Shown in pieces: positions 35,501 through 48,300 of a stretch of DNA of 64,000 bases. Source of the stretch: Diplosphaera chodatii (lineage: Eukaryota > Chlorophyta > Trebouxiophyceae > Prasiolales > Stichococcaceae); contig JAALGY010000031.1 in assembly GCA_032358165.1 (NCBI GenBank), forward strand, positions 2,418,001 through 2,482,000, in the 5' to 3' direction. Every line of letters begins with the position of its first letter. Position 1 is the stretch's first letter. The translations under genes were made by a program, and so were the position numbers. The notes below the pieces were generated by a model. That model did not search any database, was not told the DNA's origin, and was given only the letters and a program-made list of their open reading frames with translations.

Positions 35501-37924
35501 TTCCAACGTGCGCAAACGGCGCGGTGACCTCACCGGTGGGTTGATGCTCTTCACAAACTTGGGCTTCCGCGGGTCAGAGATGTCAAACTGCGGGGAACAC
35601 AGGCGACCAGTCACATGACCATTCAATTCGTAGGACCTGGCACCAACCCGGCACCACTGCCCATCGAACTGTTGACGGCGCAATCATGTGAGTGACTATA
35701 TGGCACTATCATGTAGGCAGCGTCATATGCCAGAGTGCCTGATCTGCTCTGGCTCCTTCGAACAGGTTGACCAGCTGGTACGAGCTGGTGCAAAGGTGAG
35801 CAGGATGCGCATGCTGGGATGAACTGTAGTCAGTGGCAGGTAGCACAACCGACAGCAGCACACCTGGAAGATGTCATCCTGCAGTTTCAGGAAGGACAGC
35901 AGGCCACTGCCCAGGATGGTCTTGCGGTCGAAGCTGATGCCGATGCTGCATGTGCAGACTCGAGAGTCATGCAAGAGTGACACGGTGGGCGGACTGAGAC
36001 TGAACATCAGCAGCTGCATTCGCAGCAATGAGCTCAGGAGCATGTGCTGTATGCACCTGCCTGCATGCGCGTGAAGGTCATGTGCTCGCTGGTGAACAAC
36101 AGCCTCGCACGACGGCAGCATGCGCACACTGTGGCACTGTGTAGCAACATAGACTCACTGGTGGGGCTCGTTGCCGATCGTCGGCACACGCGTCACCTGG
36201 ATGATCTTGCCGTATGTAGGGCTGCCTGCAGTATGCAACCAAGGCAGTCGGTCAGGCAAAACTGCAGTGGCAAGCGGCCATATGTGACGTAGTCCATGCT
36301 GCTGCAGAATGATGCAAGAACTGCCTTGCCACACCATCGGAACTTCAAGCAATAGTATTGAGCGACCAGCATCTGCACGCAAGCGTGCACCATAGGTCAG
36401 ATCTGCAGTTGAGAGGAAATCCTGCTGGGTGGAGATCAGCGGGTCGGTGAACGTCTTGCCGTAGCCAGCCCAGATGTACAAGAATGTGCCATTCCTGCAC
36501 GTGAGTGCACAGCAACGTCCGTGTCCGGACCGTCAGCCGCTACATGCTCATAGCGACGAGGCTTGCAGTCGTCAAGCAGCGCTCCTTGCTGGACAGCCTT
36601 CGTACTTTGGCGTGCCGGCAGCTGGTTGGGGGTCCTCAGCAGGCGTCAAGATGTTGCGCAGGTCAATCCCGATGGGCGCCAGTGGGCCTGCACAGCACAA
36701 TGGTGCCCACATGGGAAGGAGGCGGCACCCAGCAACGACACGCAGCAGTGCACGTCGAGCTGAGGTTTATGGCATGAAGGCCGGCATAGTACACTTCTGA
36801 GGAAGTCTCGGCTCACCCAGCTGAGGGGTGCTGAATGCGAGCAGCCCGCCCAGCAGCCCTCCCAGGCCCAGCGCGTCCACCAGAGACTTGACACTGCAAA
36901 CACATGCTGTGGGCTGTGGTGATGCGTGCCATATGTGCACGGCGGCATGCATGCCCTGAGACCGATTCAGTCGCAAACGAGACAGTCCGAGTCACGCCTG
37001 ACGCAATCGCATGATGTATGAACATCACAAAAGATGAAGACTGTCAATACAATATGATTGCTTCAGCACAAGGAAACCCTGTGCACACCTGTTCAGGAGG
37101 GGCTTGACCACTGGCAGCGTGGTGATGGTGGTGATTTGGTTGAGTGGCAAGATGGAACCCGTCGGCAGCTGCAGGTTTTAACGATAAGACGTGACTTAGG
37201 GTGTCATGCCGAGCGATTCTGCCGGCACGCGAGTCTTGAGATGCCGCATGTGCGCAGAGCAGGCAGGAAGCTTGACGCATCGGGGGGGCACGGACGTCAA
37301 GGCTGGCAGAAAAACGTCCGACAAGTCGTTACTTATGATTGACAGACGCTTCCGATACTGCGTAAACTGAGGCTGCATGCAGCCAGATGCATGTACGGAG
37401 TCTGACGGCTGACATGTGGACCGAGATATCACCACGTGCTTGCTGCAGGGTTGGCGCTTCTCACCTTTCTGCAACGCGCGACATCGCTACATAGTTATGA
37501 AAGAGCTGAAGTGGTTCGATAGTTGATGGCAGCTGATAGTGGTGATGATGATCATGCACGGAGGTCAGTTGATCAGCGCTGCCCTCCAACCCTCTGCTCC
37601 CATCGAAGACGTGTGGCGCCGTGCCGCAGAGAACTCAAAGTGGATCACGATTCTTGTGGGGGCGGGCATCGGTGTGTTGCCCGCCACACGCACGGCAGCA
37701 CGGGATGCGCAGGCAACGACAGGTGCGGAGGTTGTCGCACAGAGTCGGTGATGATTGCTGACGAATCGCACCGACGGGATGCCGACAGGCAGTGATGTGG
37801 TCAGGCCGCCACCCGGGAGAATGCCCTTGAGCTTGCGTCCGGTTTTGCCGGCGTCCGAAGCCGAGGTAGACGCTGACGCAAGGACCGCGAACAGGGCCAA
37901 GGCCAACAGAGCGCGAGCCATCAT
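32542..37924 (-). CDS. secreted selenium-binding-protein-like beta-propeller
   Basis: The minus-strand ATG at 37924 opens MMARALLALALFAVLASAS, a clear signal peptide. About 22 short exons follow in phase, including 37168-37089, 36893-36817, 36687-36606, 36494-36391, 36225-36159, 35945-35864, 35587-35534, 35396-35313, 35169-35124, 34998-34964, 34783-34633 and 34445-34349, then further ones to 32613-32542. Landmarks in order: LYIWAGYGKTFTDP, TYGKIIQVTRVPTIGNEPHH, FDISDPRKPKFVKSI, MGSDIGGAPGGISLY, LDPHGAAVHLPTNSLVTSDF, VHVWDFDTVKLR, FATDVLNNGLFIIDV, LNLVGKVLYLDTTDP, RFAIADYFL, GAVGVVHDIGNRK and ARPHGIA before the TGA. The GNEPHH, PHGxAV-TSDF, ADYFL and ARPHG blocks resemble SBP56/methanethiol-oxidase-type proteins. 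The usual CxxC selenium-binding motif is not seen in my exons. Function and exact family are therefore tentative. No metal ligands were assigned. Confidence 0.68.
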
Positions 37925-38235
37925 GGGTCAGTCTGGTGCGCTCGATGCGTCGAAGTGCAAAGTCAAGTATGCAGTATCGGCCGCGCGCTGGATGTCCAAA
38001 TCGACGTGCAAAAGGTTCCATGTTTTCGACAACGTGCGGGCACCATCGGAAGCCGGCGCGGCAGTCGTGCCGGCACGTGATGTACTGGTCTCCCCCCGTG
38101 AGAGGACATAGAGAACCCACAGATTGCTGACCAGCGGCCAGAGCATATAGTTACAGCGCAACTGTCAACCGTCACCGTGCAGACATACAACGCGAATCAG
38201 CCTAAAACTGTAGTGTCATGATGTGGACAGAGGAG
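37925..38235. promoter_or_regulatory. short spacer between kelch gene and secreted propeller gene
   Basis: About 310 bases lie between the likely kelch stop at 38236 and the start codon at 37924 on the same strand. It must hold the 3' end of one transcript and the promoter of the next. An open minus-strand frame ends at 37928, but I do not think it is coding. Confidence 0.4.
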
Positions 38236-41200
38236 TCACGTGCGGGCAGCGATCTGCGTCATGTCCAACGCCCAAACGTCAGCATGCAGCACATCGCAGG
38301 AGCCCCGACCCGCAGCCAGCACAACTTGTGTCGTGCGCCCCTCGCGCGAAGCTGGCATCACCACCAGCGAGTGTCCAGTCCTGGCCGCCGGCTGCTGCCC
38401 ATCCTGTCGCAACAAGAAGAACAACACACGCCAGTTGATATCTTGGGAACTAGTTGTCTATGAAGCCTGGGCGTGTGGCATGCAACCGCGGAAAGCTGTG
38501 CATGCCTGTCATGCAGACTCGTGCGTATGGATGACAGCCGATCATGGTGAGGCGGTCAAGCCATGATCACCTGCATGAGCGGTGTGGTCCAGCGCCATGT
38601 GCGGGTATCAAGCAGCGCCAGGTCGGCCTCGTAGCGGTCCTCATCCGCGTCTCCACCGCCGTACAGCGCCAGGGTACTGGAGTCATGAAGGGGCACGGCG
38701 GCGTGGCCGTACCTGCAATGAAACTTGCCACAGGTGAGGTCCTGCAAGTCGCGGCAGTTCACAGGCATGGTTGCTTGATCCTGAAGCACGGCATCATGGC
38801 CTGTAGGTCCCTGCCAGCAGGCATCGCTGACAGTCAGCATAGCAGCGGCCGCCCACGGCAGGCGCACCGTGGACTGGGCACCTCGCCGTCCACCGCGCTG
38901 GTGTGCTCCCGCCACACCCAGCCCTCAATGCTCAGGCTGTACACCTGCATGTGGAGAGGACATAAGGGTTCTTGAGAAGGAAGAAATTCTCTTGGGATCA
39001 GGAAGTTGTCTTCCTTCCTCCACAGAACCCGGCTGTGGATGTCAATCATAGCACGCTCAACGTTCCAATGCGGCCAGTCAAGTCCACAGTGATGCCTCAC
39101 ACCTCCTTGCACGACCAGGTGCAGCTGCCCAGCCCGCCCACGATGATGATGCGGCCATTGATGAGGGTTGCGCTGCAGAGCCAGAAAGCCAGCATAAGTG
39201 ACAGGTCGCCTACAAGCCATGCGCGGCACCACACCGATTGCAGGGTAGGCCAGGAAAAGAGCACATTAGCTGACTGTTTGCATGGTTTGACAGACAGCTT
39301 TGACAGGATAGCAGGCACTCCAGCACAGTGACGACCTGATTTGGCGCACCTGTGGTAGGCACGGGGCTTGGGCGGCGCGCCGCGGGTGATGCCCCCCTTG
39401 AGCGCCAGCCACCGCATGCGCGCCGGGTCCACCAGGAAGGCGTCATTGCAGTACGATCCCGTCTCATCGACTCCGCCGAACACGAGCACCCGCCCGTCGG
39501 GCAGCGGCGTGGCAGAGTGGCCAGAGCGCCTCGGCACCTCGCCCTCACCTGCACGGCATTACACGGTGCTGAAAGCTGCAGGTATGCATCGCCCCAGTGC
39601 AGCCTGCGGCAGAATGCTGCAAGCTGAGGACGTGCCCAGCATGCCAAGGCACCTGACAGCGGCAGGCCGGACCATACGCTGAGGTCTGCGCCCGCCAACA
39701 GCGGCTCGCCAACAGTGTCCGTCTCGTCGGGCGTCTGACCGTCAACCTCGCCGCCAACTACCACTGCACCGCCGCCCTGCTGGAAGGCACGTGCACCTCG
39801 GTGTGTGCCCAGTCGTCAAGGAGCACTGCTGTGCAACATCGACTGGAGACTGCAAAGCACATGTGAAAGGCCTAGTGACATGCCTGCGGTGAGCATGAAA
39901 GTATCATTTTGTGCTGCCACCAACCGACCTCAGCTGCAGGCAGTGGCGTGGCGCTGTGCCAGCAGCGTGCCACATCCAGCGGCGGACCCGGCAGCCACTT
40001 GCCGCTGGCGCCGCCGCCGAGCGACAGCTGCAAGCGCCAGGTGTCACTGACGGGCCCGCCGTGCGCAGCACCGCCCAGCAGGCAGACCTGAAGTTGCGAG
40101 CTGCAGCATTCTGTTGCAACACGTATGTGTGTCACACGGGCATCATGAGACAAGCTGGCATGTGCACAAGCATAGGGCTTTATTCCATGTTACAAACGAA
40201 CCTCTGATGACCCGGCTGCCAGCATGCCTGCTCCCCAGCGGCCAGCTGGCGCCTCGTCACCACCAGCCACCTCGACCGCTTGCCACGCCGCTTGCCAGGT
40301 GCCTGTGCAATAAGATTCTGTTGGTGCGTATGGTGGTCGACAGAGGAGGCCACCCACTGGTGCAGCTGATCCTCAGGGCCAATGAAGGTCAAAATGCCCT
40401 GCAGCCCACCTGGCTCAGCTGCTTGCGGGCATGCCGCTGCTTGAGGCGAGGCTGCAGATGAGCGGCGGCTGCGGCCACTGCGCAGCGCACCAGCTGATGC
40501 TGGCACGGGCGACTTGCGCTTCCTGCCACCAGAGGATGGCGGCAGTGACGGCTTCATGTTTGGTGTTTGCACGGCTGACAGCGGCGTGCGCTGCGGCGGC
40601 TGCGCCACTTGCCCCACAGCCGCAGGCGAAGCTGGGGGGTCGAGCTGAGATCCGTCTGCCGCGGTCTGTGCTGGTGCAGCCACAGCGGGCACAGCTGCCA
40701 CAGCGGCCGTGCCGTTCGCTGGTAGTGGCTCAGCAGCAGCCTGCAGCAAGGGCGGCCCAGTGGGCGCCCCAATCGCCTGTGTAGCGTGTGCCCTGCCTGT
40801 TGCCTGCGGACTGTCATGCACGCCACCTGCCGCTGGTGCAGCTGCTGCACACTGGCGGGGGCTGGAACACCCTGCTGCCTGTGCGACACTGCGAACTGCT
40901 GCGGGGCTGCCTGCCGCCTGCGCACTGTCGACGTCGGCTGTCACCGACTGCTCGGCGGTGGCGCTCGGCAGCGCGCATGATCCTGAAACTGCACCGGATG
41001 GCGCGCCGGAGGCCTCGCCTGACGCCTAAGTAGTGGCAGGACAAGTACAGTCGTATTGTAGTCTAGCCTGCAGTGAGGTCTCTATGGCTGCCCTTCTGGC
41101 GACTGAGTACAAATCCTGAGCCGAGTACGGTTCCGCCTCATAGAAAGCATGCCTGGCTGACGGTCATGAAGCGGCCAGGGCGGAAGGCAGGCGCAGGTCC

Positions 41201-41768
41201 GGGTGCCGTTGGCCGCTGCGACGGGTGCTGCAGCAGGTCATCGAATGCATCTGCTTGCAGAGGAGCTGCGGGTCCGGGCGCAACAGGCTGATCCACTCCC
41301 CCGCTCCCGGGCTGGAAGGGCTGCCTGAACAAAGCGCTGAAGTCAGCGGCAGCTGGTGCCTGTGTTGCGGCGGTCTCGTTTCTTGGCGCGCAGCACGACG
41401 CTTCGTCCACCGTCCGGCTGACCAGGTGCTCGGAGCACGCAAGGTGTGGCAGCTGCAGCTGTGCTGCCGCAGCCGCAGTCTGCTGTGGCTGAATATCTAA
41501 CCCAGGTACGCTACTAAGGACCTGTATCGTACCCAGCTCCTCTGTGCGACACACACCTGCGCCACAACGGCCTGCTCTCATATTACATACAGTCGAATGG
41601 AGTTTCCACGATGCATCAGCTGGGCGCGGCCGGCTTACCTGCATCCAGTTTGATACTGCCGCCAGCGCCCAGATGAAAGGTCATGCCGCCATCTGGCGTT
41701 CGGATCATGCAGCAGTAGTCAGGCACTATCAACGTGACGCTTCCGAAACGATGCACGCGCCCGGCCAT
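38236..41768 (-). CDS. kelch-repeat beta-propeller protein with Gln/Ala-rich N-terminus
   Basis: Exon 1 (41768-41639) starts MAGRVHRFGSVTLIV and joins in phase to 41496-41162 (Gln/Ala-rich, ending RPGRFMT) and to 41025-about 40255 (Ala/Pro-rich, with a basic patch GGRKRKSP and RSGRSRRSS). Then come kelch blades: VCLLGGAAHGGPVSDTW (about 40090), AVVVGGEVDG (about 39765), GHSATPLPDGRVLVFGG with NDAFLVD (about 39520), LINGRIIIVGGLG (about 39165), VYSLSIEGWVW (about 38945), YGHAAVPLHD and LALYGGGD (about 38710), and RTGHSLVVMP with VLAAGRG and ADVWALDM (about 38395-38255). The TGA lies at 38236-38238. The number of blades (about six seen) fits a propeller. The N-terminal basic patches could be nuclear signals. 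Kelch domains mediate protein binding; the partner is unknown. No BTB or F-box is seen. Some middle exon borders are approximate. Confidence 0.75.
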
Positions 41769-42472
41769 TGCAAAGCAGGCTGCTGCGGCACGGATGACTA
41801 GAGTGCGTGCGGCACAGCAATATGCAATGGACAACGTCTGCAGAGTCACCAGCAGACTACGTGCGCAATACAGGAACGTAAACAGCGCTCAGTGCACGCT
41901 TTGGGCACGAACGGGTGCCCGGCTTGCAGCGAACAGGCGCTCGCCGCAACATGCAGCTGCCAAAAGATCAAATTTTGAAGGTGCACCACTGCACGTGTTG
42001 CAAGGGGGTGAAGCGGGTGGGTGTTACCAGGCAGGTCGATCGTCCTGGGCACGCCGGGGCAGTCTGTCCCTCCTTACGCATGTGTTTTAATTCGCGAATC
42101 AATGTCGCTGTCCCTTACACGCTCGTGAGTCATGCGGTGACACCCTGAGAAAGGCGGCATATGTGAGCAGTGATCTGCTGGATCAGAAGCCAGATGATGT
42201 GATCTTGGCGGCTCGATGGCTGCGTGCAAGCCCTGACAGATGTTTGATATTTGAACAACTGTGATGGATCTGCAACCTGTTTGGTGCTGGTGCGCATTCT
42301 CACACATGTTCAGATAGGGCCCAGTATGCATGGTTGCCGATGTCTGTGTCCATTTGCCGAATACAAGGCCTGCTGCCATCAACACACCTGAGAGCGCATG
42401 TGACGTCCATGATAGTGTCTTGAACCATCAAGATGTAGCTAATTTTGCAGATGTGCATGTTTGCACTTGCAG
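41769..42472. promoter_or_regulatory. divergent intergenic region between kelch and CDKA genes
   Basis: About 700 bases separate the two start codons. No gene is seen. It is a candidate shared promoter region for the kelch gene (-) and CDKA (+). I did not recognise an E2F or other cell-cycle element by eye. Confidence 0.4.
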
Positions 42473-44641
42473 ATGGACCGGGTGAGCGGCAGGCTGCTGG
42501 CCTGCCAGCACAGTCAGTGTCCGTGCTTGATGCACGGCAAACTGTGTCTAATCATTTGTTCGAAACGCGAGGCATGCTGCAGGCTGCGCTTCAGCCTGTC
42601 AGCATTGCATTGCCCTGTCCAATCGCCTCTTGCGCCGTGCAGTATTATGGATTCCAGGAGATTGGCTCGGGTACGTATGGCACAGTGTACAAAGCCACGG
42701 ACAGCCAAACGGGTGACTCGACGGTGGCAAGACGGTCGTCGGCATGTCAAGCACAGCTCCGCCCTGTCATTGTCCGTGGTCCTGCTGCTTGCTCAACACG
42801 GGCGGCTCCCGGGCGACAGGTGCCACCATTGCACTCAAGAAGATCAGGCTGCAGCAGGAGGAGGAGGGCGTGCCGTCCACGGCCATCCGCGAGATCTCGC
42901 TGCTGAAGGAGCTGCACCATGAGAACGTCGTGCGCCTGGAGAATGTGATATATGCCGACCGCAGGTGTGCTCTGCCAATGTAGCGCTCCAGCGGACAAGG
43001 GTCGCCCTGCTGCTGCCACAATTGCAGCATCTGTAACTGCTTTTACTGTTCATGACCACACAGAGTGATCATGCAATACATGCACCGCATTGCTTGTGCC
43101 TCGCAAGCTTCAAGGAGTGAGCTACAGCTGTAATCAATATGATGCCACAACCGTGCCCTGTCCGCAGCCTGTACTTGGTATTCGAGCATCTGGACCTGGA
43201 CCTGAAGCGGTACATGGATGAGAACAGAGACACCTTCAGCCAGAACCACAGGCTCATCAAGGTCAGGCGGAAGGAAGGGTGTCTGACCACTTGTGCATGT
43301 CACGGTTACCCCAGCCCATGTCAGTGCACACATCTATAAACCGTGCACTGGTTGCACTGCAGCTGACCTACCTGTCCTCTTTGGCTGCAGCTGTTTTTGT
43401 ATCAGATGCTGCGGGGCTTGGCAGACTGCCATGCCCGCTGCATTTTGCACCGTGATTTGAAGCCGCAGAACCTGCTGATCGATCGAACGCACAACTACCT
43501 GAAGCTGGCCGACTTCGGGCTGGCCCGCGCCTTTGGCATCCCTGTTCGTGCCTACACTCATGAGGTGTGTCCAGCGCCTTGGCCACACGCGTGCCTAAGA
43601 CGGTCGTCATACCAGCTCGTTGGGCAGATCCAACAGCCGGTGCCTACATGTCACTGTGCACAACCATCAAGAGGATGCTGCACTTCCCAACTCATATGCG
43701 CTGCTGCTTGCCGTGGCCCCTGAACCTTGTTGTTAGGCGTTGCGTTCCTGTGCAACAGGTGGTCACCCTGTGGTACCGCGCGCCCGAGATCCTGCTGGGC
43801 GCCCGGAAGTACTCCACGCCCGTGGACGTGTGGTCCGTCGGCTGCATCTTCGCGGAGATGCTCAACCAGCGGCCGCTATTCCAGGGCGACTCGGTGCGTG
43901 GCAAGGAGCAGGCCGCGCTGTTCTGGGCGCCTTCGTAACCTCCAGCCTGCTGTCACGCGTGAACCCAGCTGCACGGGGTTGCCAGTGCCCGGTGCAGGTT
44001 TGCCCTGTTCACTTGAGGGTCGTCCGGCCTGGCTTCGTGAGCAGCCCTGAGCAGGCGGGTTGCCGATCCGGTGGGCTGCTGGCGCAGGAGATCGACGAGC
44101 TGTTCCACATCTTCCGGGTGCTGGGCACGCCCACGGAGGCGACCTGGCCGGGCGTCAGCGCGCTGCCCGACTACAAGGACATCTTCCCCCACTGGCCGCC
44201 CCGCGCCCTGGCGGAGCTCGTGCCCGCGCTGGACCCGCTGGGGCTGGACGTCCTGGCCCAGATGCTGCGGTGCGCGTCCTCCCCAGCCCTCATTTCTTGG
44301 AACCAACCTGTCGTCCTGCAGATCATGCGGGTGTCTGTTGATGCGGCCATGCAGAGGTGGCGGCAGTGCTGCAGCAGCAGCTCTGCCGTGACAACATGCC
44401 GCCCACCTGCACCCAGGCTGCTGTCCCTCATCAGTCGTTGCGCGATGCCAATGTGGTGGCAGCCCGCTGCGGTCTTCTCAACAGCGTTTGGCAGTGTGGA
44501 ACGCGGTCGGTAGTCTCCTGCTGCTGACAGCCTGCAAAGTTCCGTCGCAGGTATGAGCCCAGCCAGCGTGCAACTGCACGGGAGCTGCAGCAGCACGCTT
44601 ACTTTGCAGATGTCAGGGGCATGGTGGCTCCGGTTGCGTAG
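42473..44641 (+). CDS. CDKA: cyclin-dependent kinase A (CDC2-type, PSTAIRE)
   Basis: Eight exons join in phase: 42473-42481, 42643-42712, 42820-42964, 43168-43261, 43391-43564, 43759-43893, 44088-44269 and 44551-44641, giving 299 residues, about the normal CDKA length. The first coding exon is only nine bases (MDR). The protein reads [14 protein letters not shown] (Gly loop with the Thr/Tyr pair that is inhibited by phosphorylation), [29 protein letters not shown] (cyclin-binding helix, exact PSTAIRE), [28 protein letters not shown] (catalytic loop), [20 protein letters not shown] (DFG and the T-loop Thr), [25 protein letters not shown] and a C-terminus [13 protein letters not shown]. Every kinase residue I checked is intact. 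CDKA drives G1/S and G2/M with cyclins in the nucleus. Confidence 0.97.
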
Positions 44642-45377
44642 CCGAGGGTGTGCAGCACAGGGATATGCGCCGGCGCAGCGCACAGACGTTCCTTCTGAAT
44701 AACAGCAACCCATGTGCAGCCATCCTTCATCTTTATTGCATGAGAGGGTTCCCATTTCGTGATACTTCAACCATTGGCACAGTCTGCTCTATCTGTGCTG
44801 CTGATCACGGTGACCCTGACTCCAAACCGTTAGGGCTAGGTGTATTTGATCCTGCGATTGTCCGTTTCAGATTTCGTATGTCAATAAGGGCCTCGCATGT
44901 TGACTACGAAGTATGGCGACATCATCCCGCCACATACCTTGTCAGCGGGTGAGAACCAGGCATTGGGGACTCGCGATGTCAAGGCCTGCACAGGTCACGG
45001 CCCTCTCGACGAGGCTTCAGAAGGCTGGAAATTTTCCAAACTGTCCCCTTGCATTGCGGCAGCATCCTCTGATTGTGCATAGCAGTCCGTAAGCGCAACA
45101 TCTGATCAGCATTTGAAACTGCACAGTTGATGAGTGTCGGACTGATTTCCACTACATGCTTGTCAACATCGACAACATTAATACAGCATCAGCTCGCTGT
45201 GCTGAGACAAGATGACGATGGGAGCACAGGATCTGGCAACATGTCTGCAGCGAATTGCAGCATGAGCTTGTACAGGGCGTAAAGAGCGCGTCAGGGAAGC
45301 AAGCCCAGCACTCAGATGCACTGACAGCGCTTGCACGTCAGCAGCGCCAGTACTGCTGTCACGGGCAGCGGCATGTG
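44642..45377. other. intergenic between CDKA and STE20-like kinase
   Basis: About 735 bases lie between two plus-strand kinase genes. It should hold the CDKA 3' UTR and the next gene's promoter and 5' UTR. No exon or RNA gene is recognised. Confidence 0.45.
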
Positions 45378-48300
45378 ATGCCGGAGCGGGAGGTCGTGCC
45401 GGAGCTGGCGGAATGGCAAGCGCAACGCACCGCGTCGTTCCACCTGCGCCAGCAGCAGCAGGCGGCGCCGGAGCCGCAGCAGCTGCCGCCGCTGCCGCTG
45501 CACACGACGCGGTCACTGAGCCACACCCACCAGTCCAGCTTGTCCAGCCTGCCGCCAAGCGACCCGGTCACGCCGCACACCAACGCCAGCACCAGCACCC
45601 GGGGCGCCGACCGCCCCGGCGGCGGCAGCAGCAGCGCCTCGGAGGCCGGCGACGAGGACAGCGGCAGCCGACCGCCCAGCAGCCGCTTTGCGGCGCCGTA
45701 CGCCGCCGGCGATTCGCCGCAGGCTGCGGAGCCGCGGCACCGCCTCCAGCCCAGCTGGCCGCAGCTGTCCACCTCGGGTTTGTGGCTTGGAGGAGCAGAT
45801 CTTGACATGCTGACGTGAAGTCAACGTGATTGCGACCCTTTTGCAATGAGGTCGCCTGACTCGCCATGAGCAACTCTGTTCTGATGCAGAGGCCGGGGCT
45901 GAAGATGAAGACCCAGCGCAGCTCTTTGACATCATATGCCAGCTAGGTGAGCAGGCAGCGAGCTGGCACCGCAGGGTTGGTGGCAGCATCACTTGATTGG
46001 GTCGACTGCATGTGCTTCATGTTGGGCCGACCGTTGGGACATGAGCATCTGCGCTGCAGGCAAGGGCAGCTACGGCAGCGTGTTCAAGGCGCGCGAGCGC
46101 GCCTCCGGACAGCTCGTGGCGGTGAAGGTGGTGCCGCTGTCTGAAGGGGATGATCCCGCAGACCTGGCACGAGAGATAGAGCTGTTGGCCGCCTGCGACC
46201 ACCCCAACGTGGTCCGCTACCTGGTGAGGCGTGTTTGCTTCAGCCCGTTGCAGCAACTGGCAGGTGTAGCATGGCATGCTGTCAGTGACGGGGCTCCCGA
46301 GGCAGGCTGAACGGTCTGCACGCTGCACTCAGGACATCATTAGTGTGCTGCAGGGAAGCTGGAAGGCGCCTGATGCCCTGTGGATTGCCATGGAGTACTG
46401 CGCTGGCGGCAGCGTGAGCGACCTGATGCGCGCCGCAGACGCGCCATTGTCAGAGCAGCTGATTGCATTCGTGACGCGCCACACCCTGGCCGGCCTCGCC
46501 TACCTGCACTCCGTCGGCAAGGTCCGACAGCAGTCTGGTCCTCAACACTATACACTAACCGCCTCAACTGCACTACTTCACTGCTACCTCTTCCGTCATC
46601 CACTGCATAATACCGGACCCAGCGACGGTGGGTGGGCGCTGTGTTCATGGCATGCACCTGGTCAGCCTCGCTCGATATGGTCGTGGCAGGTGCACCGGGA
46701 CATCAAGTGCGGCAACATCCTGCTGGGCGCGGACGGCGGCGTGAAGCTGGCCGACTTTGGCGTCGCGGCGCAGCTGACCGGCACCATGAGCAAGCGCAAC
46801 ACCTTCATCGGCACCCCGCACTGGATGGCGCCCGAGGTCATCCAGGAGTCGCGCTACGACGGCAAGGTGCGCCAGTCGCACGGCCCCAGGAGCGCCCGCC
46901 GCTGCGCCAGGCGTATCAAGTGGCAGCACCTTGCCTGCTGGCCCCGCTGATGGCGAACGTGAGCAGTGTCAGCTGCAGTGCCATGACTTCAACCACATCA
47001 GTAGCGGGGCGCCCTGCCTGCAGGTGGACATGTGGGCGCTGGGCATCAGCGTGATCGAGATGGCAGAGGTGGTGCCCCCGCGCTGGAAGGTGTGCTCGCC
47101 CGCTGCCTCAACACCACTCGAAGCGTGCCTTGTGTGTTCTTCGTCAACGGCAGCCGGCAGCTGCCGTCGTTACTGGTTTCGCCGACTGAACTGCCGCCTG
47201 AATCCTCTGTCTCAACAACGGCGCTGCAGGTGCACCCCATGCGAGTGATCTTCCAGATCAGCCGCGAGGCGCCGCCGCGGCTGGCGGACCACGCCAAGTG
47301 GTCCCCCGCCCTGCACGACCTCATCGCCCGCTGCCTGCAGAAGGTGCGCTGCGCCGGCATGGCGCACGCGTACGCTTCAGGGGTGCCTCAGACACCCTGC
47401 CCGCGCTGCTGCGCTGCTGCAGCCGCTAGCAAGGCTGCAGGCCTGTGTCGGTGATAACAGCAGGTGGCTTGCACCAGATGTCGAGGCTCATGAGCTGAGT
47501 GCACCGCTGCGCTCTGTCCAGGACCCCCGGCAGCGGCCGTCGGCCAAGGAGCTCATCAGCCACCCGCTGTGTGCGGGCGCCAGCCCGGCCGCCCAGGTGC
47601 CCCTTGTGCTGTCGTCGTCCGGGACGCTGTGCTTTCCCAGAACGAGGAGCAGCTGGTTGTTGGTGATCTTTATGTGCTGCCACCTCCACACCATGGCAGG
47701 CACTTAACCTAACGGCCAATGTTGTGCGTCCCCGCGCAGGCAACCCTGCTGCCCATGATCGCGGCATCGCGCGATGCCCTGGCAGCCACAGACCCCGAAA
47801 TGGACTCAGAGCAGCTGCAGGTATGCTTTTGTCCCTGCAGGAGCCACATGTCCACCTGCGAACAGTCAAATATGGCTCACGCACAAGCATCCCCATCACC
47901 GGCGTGACCACCCCAGGTTTGTTGGGGCCAGCCGTGGCTGTGCTAACACCCCTGCAAATCGCTCTCGTTTTGCAGGAGGCGGCCCGCAATGCGGGGCGGC
48001 CGGCGCCAAGGCGTGCTGATGACACGGGCCGCTTCTCCTGGAAGCCCCCTCAGGCAGCGGACCCACCCTCAGGTAGAACCTTTGTTGAAAACTGCACGAC
48101 GTCGGCAGGACATCGTGAGCTTCCAGTGCACCGTTTCTGCATTGCATGTGCCGGCAGTCCCTGATCTGGTGTTGCATGCTGCCTGCTGCAGTCATGTCGG
48201 TGCTGGGAGAGGGTCCGGGGGATGGAGCGGCATTCAGGACTGGGACTCCATCATCGAACGGCGGCCACTCCTTCATACAGAACGGTGTTGCGGTGAGCCA

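Noticed and set aside
35760..35780. Search for transposase, reverse transcriptase or viral hallmark motifs across the window
   Set aside because: No DDE, RNase H, YxDD, integrase or capsid-type motifs were noticed in any frame, so no mobile or viral element is reported.
35723..35790. Possible exon reading YQLVNLFEGARAD in the secreted propeller gene
   Set aside because: The exons on either side (ending DDIFQ and starting FDISDP) join in phase without it and match the expected family pattern, and this segment lacks a good donor.
37928..38161. Minus-strand open frame as a last exon of the kelch gene
   Set aside because: It ends only three bases before the start codon of the next minus-strand gene, lacks kelch motifs, and the preceding frame already has a plausible stop at 38236.
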